Notes under the pieces: model-generated
Database searches by the model: none
Seen by the model: the letters and a program-made list of their open reading frames with translations, nothing else
What the model was told of the DNA's origin: nothing
In this document: in pieces, positions 63,001 to 64,000 of the stretch
Layout of the letters: each line of letters opens with the position of its first letter
How positions within the stretch are numbered: the stretch's first letter is position 1
Source of the DNA: Planctomycetota bacterium
GTDB taxonomy: Bacteria; Planctomycetota; UBA1135; GCA-002686595
NCBI GenBank assembly: GCA_020638875.1
Contig: JACKHS010000001.1
Span: 186,001-250,000 of the forward strand
DNA: 64,000 bases
Direction of reading: 5' to 3'
Made by a program: the position numbers and the translations under genes

Positions 63001-63570
63001 CTCGGCGTCGAAGGCCACGGCCTGCGAGGCGCGCGAGTAGGTGTAGCGACCGCTGAGCGCGAGGTGCGCGCGCCCCAGCCGCCGCGAGCACGCCACGCGG
63101 AAGCGGCCCTGCGCGTCGACCTCGGCCTGCGCGAGCAGGTCGCGCCCGGCGCCGCGCTCCTCCCACGCGAAGCGCGCCGGACCGTCCTCGTAGTACAGCC
63201 GCGGGTAGCGCAGCGGTTCGTCGAGCGAGAGCACGAGCAGCCGCTCGTCGGCCGGCGTCTCCGGCGCGAGCAGCACGCGCCCCTCGACCCACACCGTGTC
63301 CTCCTCGGCGAGCTGCGGCCGCGCGGGCGCGTCCTCCTCCGACTCGGGCGCCGTGACCTCCGCGCGCGACGACTCCGCGACGCTCGGCGCCGCCGCGTCG
63401 GCCGCGGCGAGCTCCGCGCTCGTCGGCGCGTCCTGCGCGACGGGCGCGGCGCCCTCGACCGCCGACGGCGCGTCGTCGGGCGCGGAGAGCTTGACGAAGG
63501 TCACCGCGAGGGCGGTGAGGGCGACGAGACCGATCAGGACCAGCAGCGGTCGGGCGGAACGCTGGGACAT
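60088..63570 (-). CDS. Giant carboxypeptidase-regulatory-like repeat protein, anchored (paralogue)
   Basis: A 1160-residue protein with an N-terminal TM segment (PLLVLIGLVALTALAVTFV), a disordered acidic/Ala linker to about residue 90, then many beta-sandwich repeats of the carboxypeptidase regulatory type (for example LAGRVVDASGAGFAGAEVRA, VRGRVVDATGAAVERFRV, VRGTVLDPLGRPAPGASVQ, VGHVRDGAGQPVEGASVWV). The first repeat starts WVEGRVLLAPETPADERL, directly comparable with WVAGRVVFPDRTPSDERL of the protein at 54525-57605. No catalytic motif. The pair brackets the phospholipase-like and degenerate serine-hydrolase genes. Confidence 0.82.
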   Translation of the reverse strand: MSQRSARPLLVLIGLVALTALAVTFVKLSAPDDAPSAVEGAAPVAQDAPTSAELAAADAAAPSVAESSRAEVTAPESEEDAPARPQLAEEDTVWVEGRVLLAPETPADERLLVLSLDEPLRYPRLYYEDGPARFAWEERGAGRDLLAQAEVDAQGRFRVACSRRLGRAHLALSGRYTYSRASQAVAFDAEDAVLSGALGGWIQGSVHGVAGGGALADAVLAIGPDVTANFSTYELGSRATQMQTSSDGVGAFEFRALSPDVVWGMLARHDDYAAQLRTGLAPGPGERVRVDLELRHGATLAGRVVDASGAGFAGAEVRARLSGPIGDGMGALSTATTDVAGAFRLNDVMPGKLELRCRPANRPEVRQKLSGEVREGELREGLLLQVDEGKRIAGTVLYPDGAPGAGIEVYVGVDLAKIAGQGMGMGMPRNLDGDGSAETDAYGAFEVLGLGDGPYVVSARQKNEDGEHLGTWRARSADVAGGTQGLVLSLEGVSSVRGRVVDATGAAVERFRVAAELKGSGGMFGVGAQQRQQGFEDRAAGDFEVEELAAGTWELRVFAPGFTPSPSLEVEVPQQAEPELVVALQPASIVRGTVLDPLGRPAPGASVQPVLDLGARIATARRGGGVEAISDHAGAFELEGLDAGEAQLTASLSGYAASAPVPVELVPGETVADVVLQLRHGGALRGEVLGDDGEGAAGRSIIVQITPTYDRQHIGTSDADGGFFFEHLEPGTWQVIAMPNVLTGEIEAGGGDDMGELLGSMEMESAQIADGEETFVTLGKPPEDPLRVSGHVRHAGEPVKGAVVSFIPEEVEGLGDLKMAVTDAEGAYQIELEKRGVMLVTVQNALATGRQNSIEYRERMPAEGEQHTLDLALPLGRISGRVEGPDGRPAAGCRVTLNVEGGVAYGSVMGGHYAELLTDDAGEYDIPYLRPGDYSLSAGGALMGGLLGMDEAATGRVVRSGLHVGEDEWLSRVDFRLAKPGVLVGHVRDGAGQPVEGASVWVRDEEGRVLERFALVNSDAAGSFTYRGLGPGRYTLFAKKDGEVSSASAPVTLPEGGRAEAEAVLAPGTTLLVSVVDDSDELVHARISVTDDEGHEMSGLYSLSEIMERFNGGASGQEHRVGPLPPGKYRITATLDDGRDTYKILNLSGQDERKVRLRVR

Positions 63571-63702
63571 CGCGGGGCAGGGGTTGGGGAACCGGGGCGC
63601 GAGCGCAGAGGGCCTACGAGGGCCGCGCGCCGGCATTCTGACGCCGGCGGCGCTTTTGACCCAGGGAGAACGACGCGGCGGCGGAGCGCCGCACGCGTGG
63701 CC

Positions 63703-64000
63703 TCAGCTCGTGCGCGGCGGCAGGGTCGCGAGCAGGCGCGCGGCCACCAGCACGACGAGGCCGCCGAGGGCGATGAAGCCCCACGCGCGGCCCGTGCCGC
63801 CGGCGTGCAGCACCGCGCGCGCGGGGTCCTGCGGGTCGTAGCGCACCTCGACGGTGCTCCCGGGCGGGAGCTCCGCCGCCGCCTGCTCGGCCGCCGCGCG
63901 CGTCGCGAAGAGCGCGGGCCCGTGCACGTCCCAGCGGTCGGAGCGGTAGACGACGCCGTCCAGCTCGTAGCGGTAGCGGAGCGCGAGGCGCCAGGATTCG
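63703..64000 (-). CDS. DUF3592 domain protein, C-terminal part (gene continues past the right edge)
   Basis: The frame is open to the right edge; about 99 residues are seen. They include LRYRYELDGVVYRSDRW, an extracytoplasmic-type stretch with ELPPGSTVEVRYDPQDPARAVL (the usual DUF3592 motif with V-x-Y-x-P-x-x-P), and a final transmembrane segment (WGFIALGGLVVLVAARLLA). DUF3592 proteins are small two-TM membrane proteins of unknown function; the first TM is beyond the window. A GTG at 63927 is inside the domain and is not the start. Confidence 0.75.
   Translation of the reverse strand, partial: ESWRLALRYRYELDGVVYRSDRWDVHGPALFATRAAAEQAAAELPPGSTVEVRYDPQDPARAVLHAGGTGRAWGFIALGGLVVLVAARLLATLPPRTS

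Overview
The window is a very GC-rich bacterial chromosome segment (estimated by eye at well over 70% G+C, with long CG-dinucleotide runs). It comes from a Gram-negative, outer-membrane organism: there is an OprB-type carbohydrate porin and several lipobox lipoproteins. The complete MoxR/DUF58/BatABCDE operon with a glutamine-rich BatC, the very large secreted or anchored proteins made of repeated carboxypeptidase-regulatory-like beta-sandwiches, and an intergenic CACAGAG-type inverted repeat together suggest a high-GC Planctomycetota lineage. Myxococcota is the main alternative. This placement is an inference; no rRNA or other phylogenetic marker is present. I see no tRNA, rRNA, CRISPR array, prophage or transposase.

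Layout. 1-10.7 kb is housekeeping and membrane metabolism: the tail of an inositol-monophosphatase-like gene, a two-gene ABC exporter, a GDPD/short-GlpD pair for glycerophosphodiester breakdown, two tiny paralogous membrane proteins, lipoproteins, a cardiolipin-synthase-like phospholipase D, a DoxX protein, ElbB and a [2Fe-2S] ferredoxin. 10.8-32.4 kb is a surface-polysaccharide locus. It has a plus-strand arm (histidine phosphatase, glycosyltransferase, sulfotransferase, Wzm/Wzt-like ABC exporter with a C-terminal glycan-binding domain, radical SAM/SPASM protein). It also has a minus-strand arm (methyltransferases, several GT4/GT2 glycosyltransferases, UDP-GlcNAc 2-epimerase, and a polyprenyl-phosphate glycosylphosphotransferase that would start chain assembly). 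Together they would make, modify, possibly sulfate and export a glycan. 32.5-41.4 kb is a ferredoxin gene followed by the tightly overlapped moxR-DUF58-DUF4381-like-batA-B-C-D-E operon. 41.5-49.7 kb carries a lytic transglycosylase, a large HEAT-repeat protein, an intergenic region with a 56-bp inverted repeat, a REC-HDOD regulator and recG. 49.8-64 kb is envelope-protein rich: a CHI-fold secreted protein, a glycosidase-like lipoprotein, an FG-GAP-like lipoprotein, two paralogous giant beta-sandwich proteins flanking a zinc phospholipase-C-like protein and a degenerate serine-hydrolase homologue, and a truncated DUF3592 gene.

Several genes, including recG, change reading frame one or more times, nearly always inside or beside CG-dinucleotide runs. 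Because recG is otherwise well conserved, I read most of these as indel errors of sequencing or assembly (or very recent slippage), not ancient decay. The affected genes are listed over their full span. Gene starts were often decided by 4-base stop/start overlaps (ATGA, GTGA, TTGA, CTGA), which this genome uses repeatedly.
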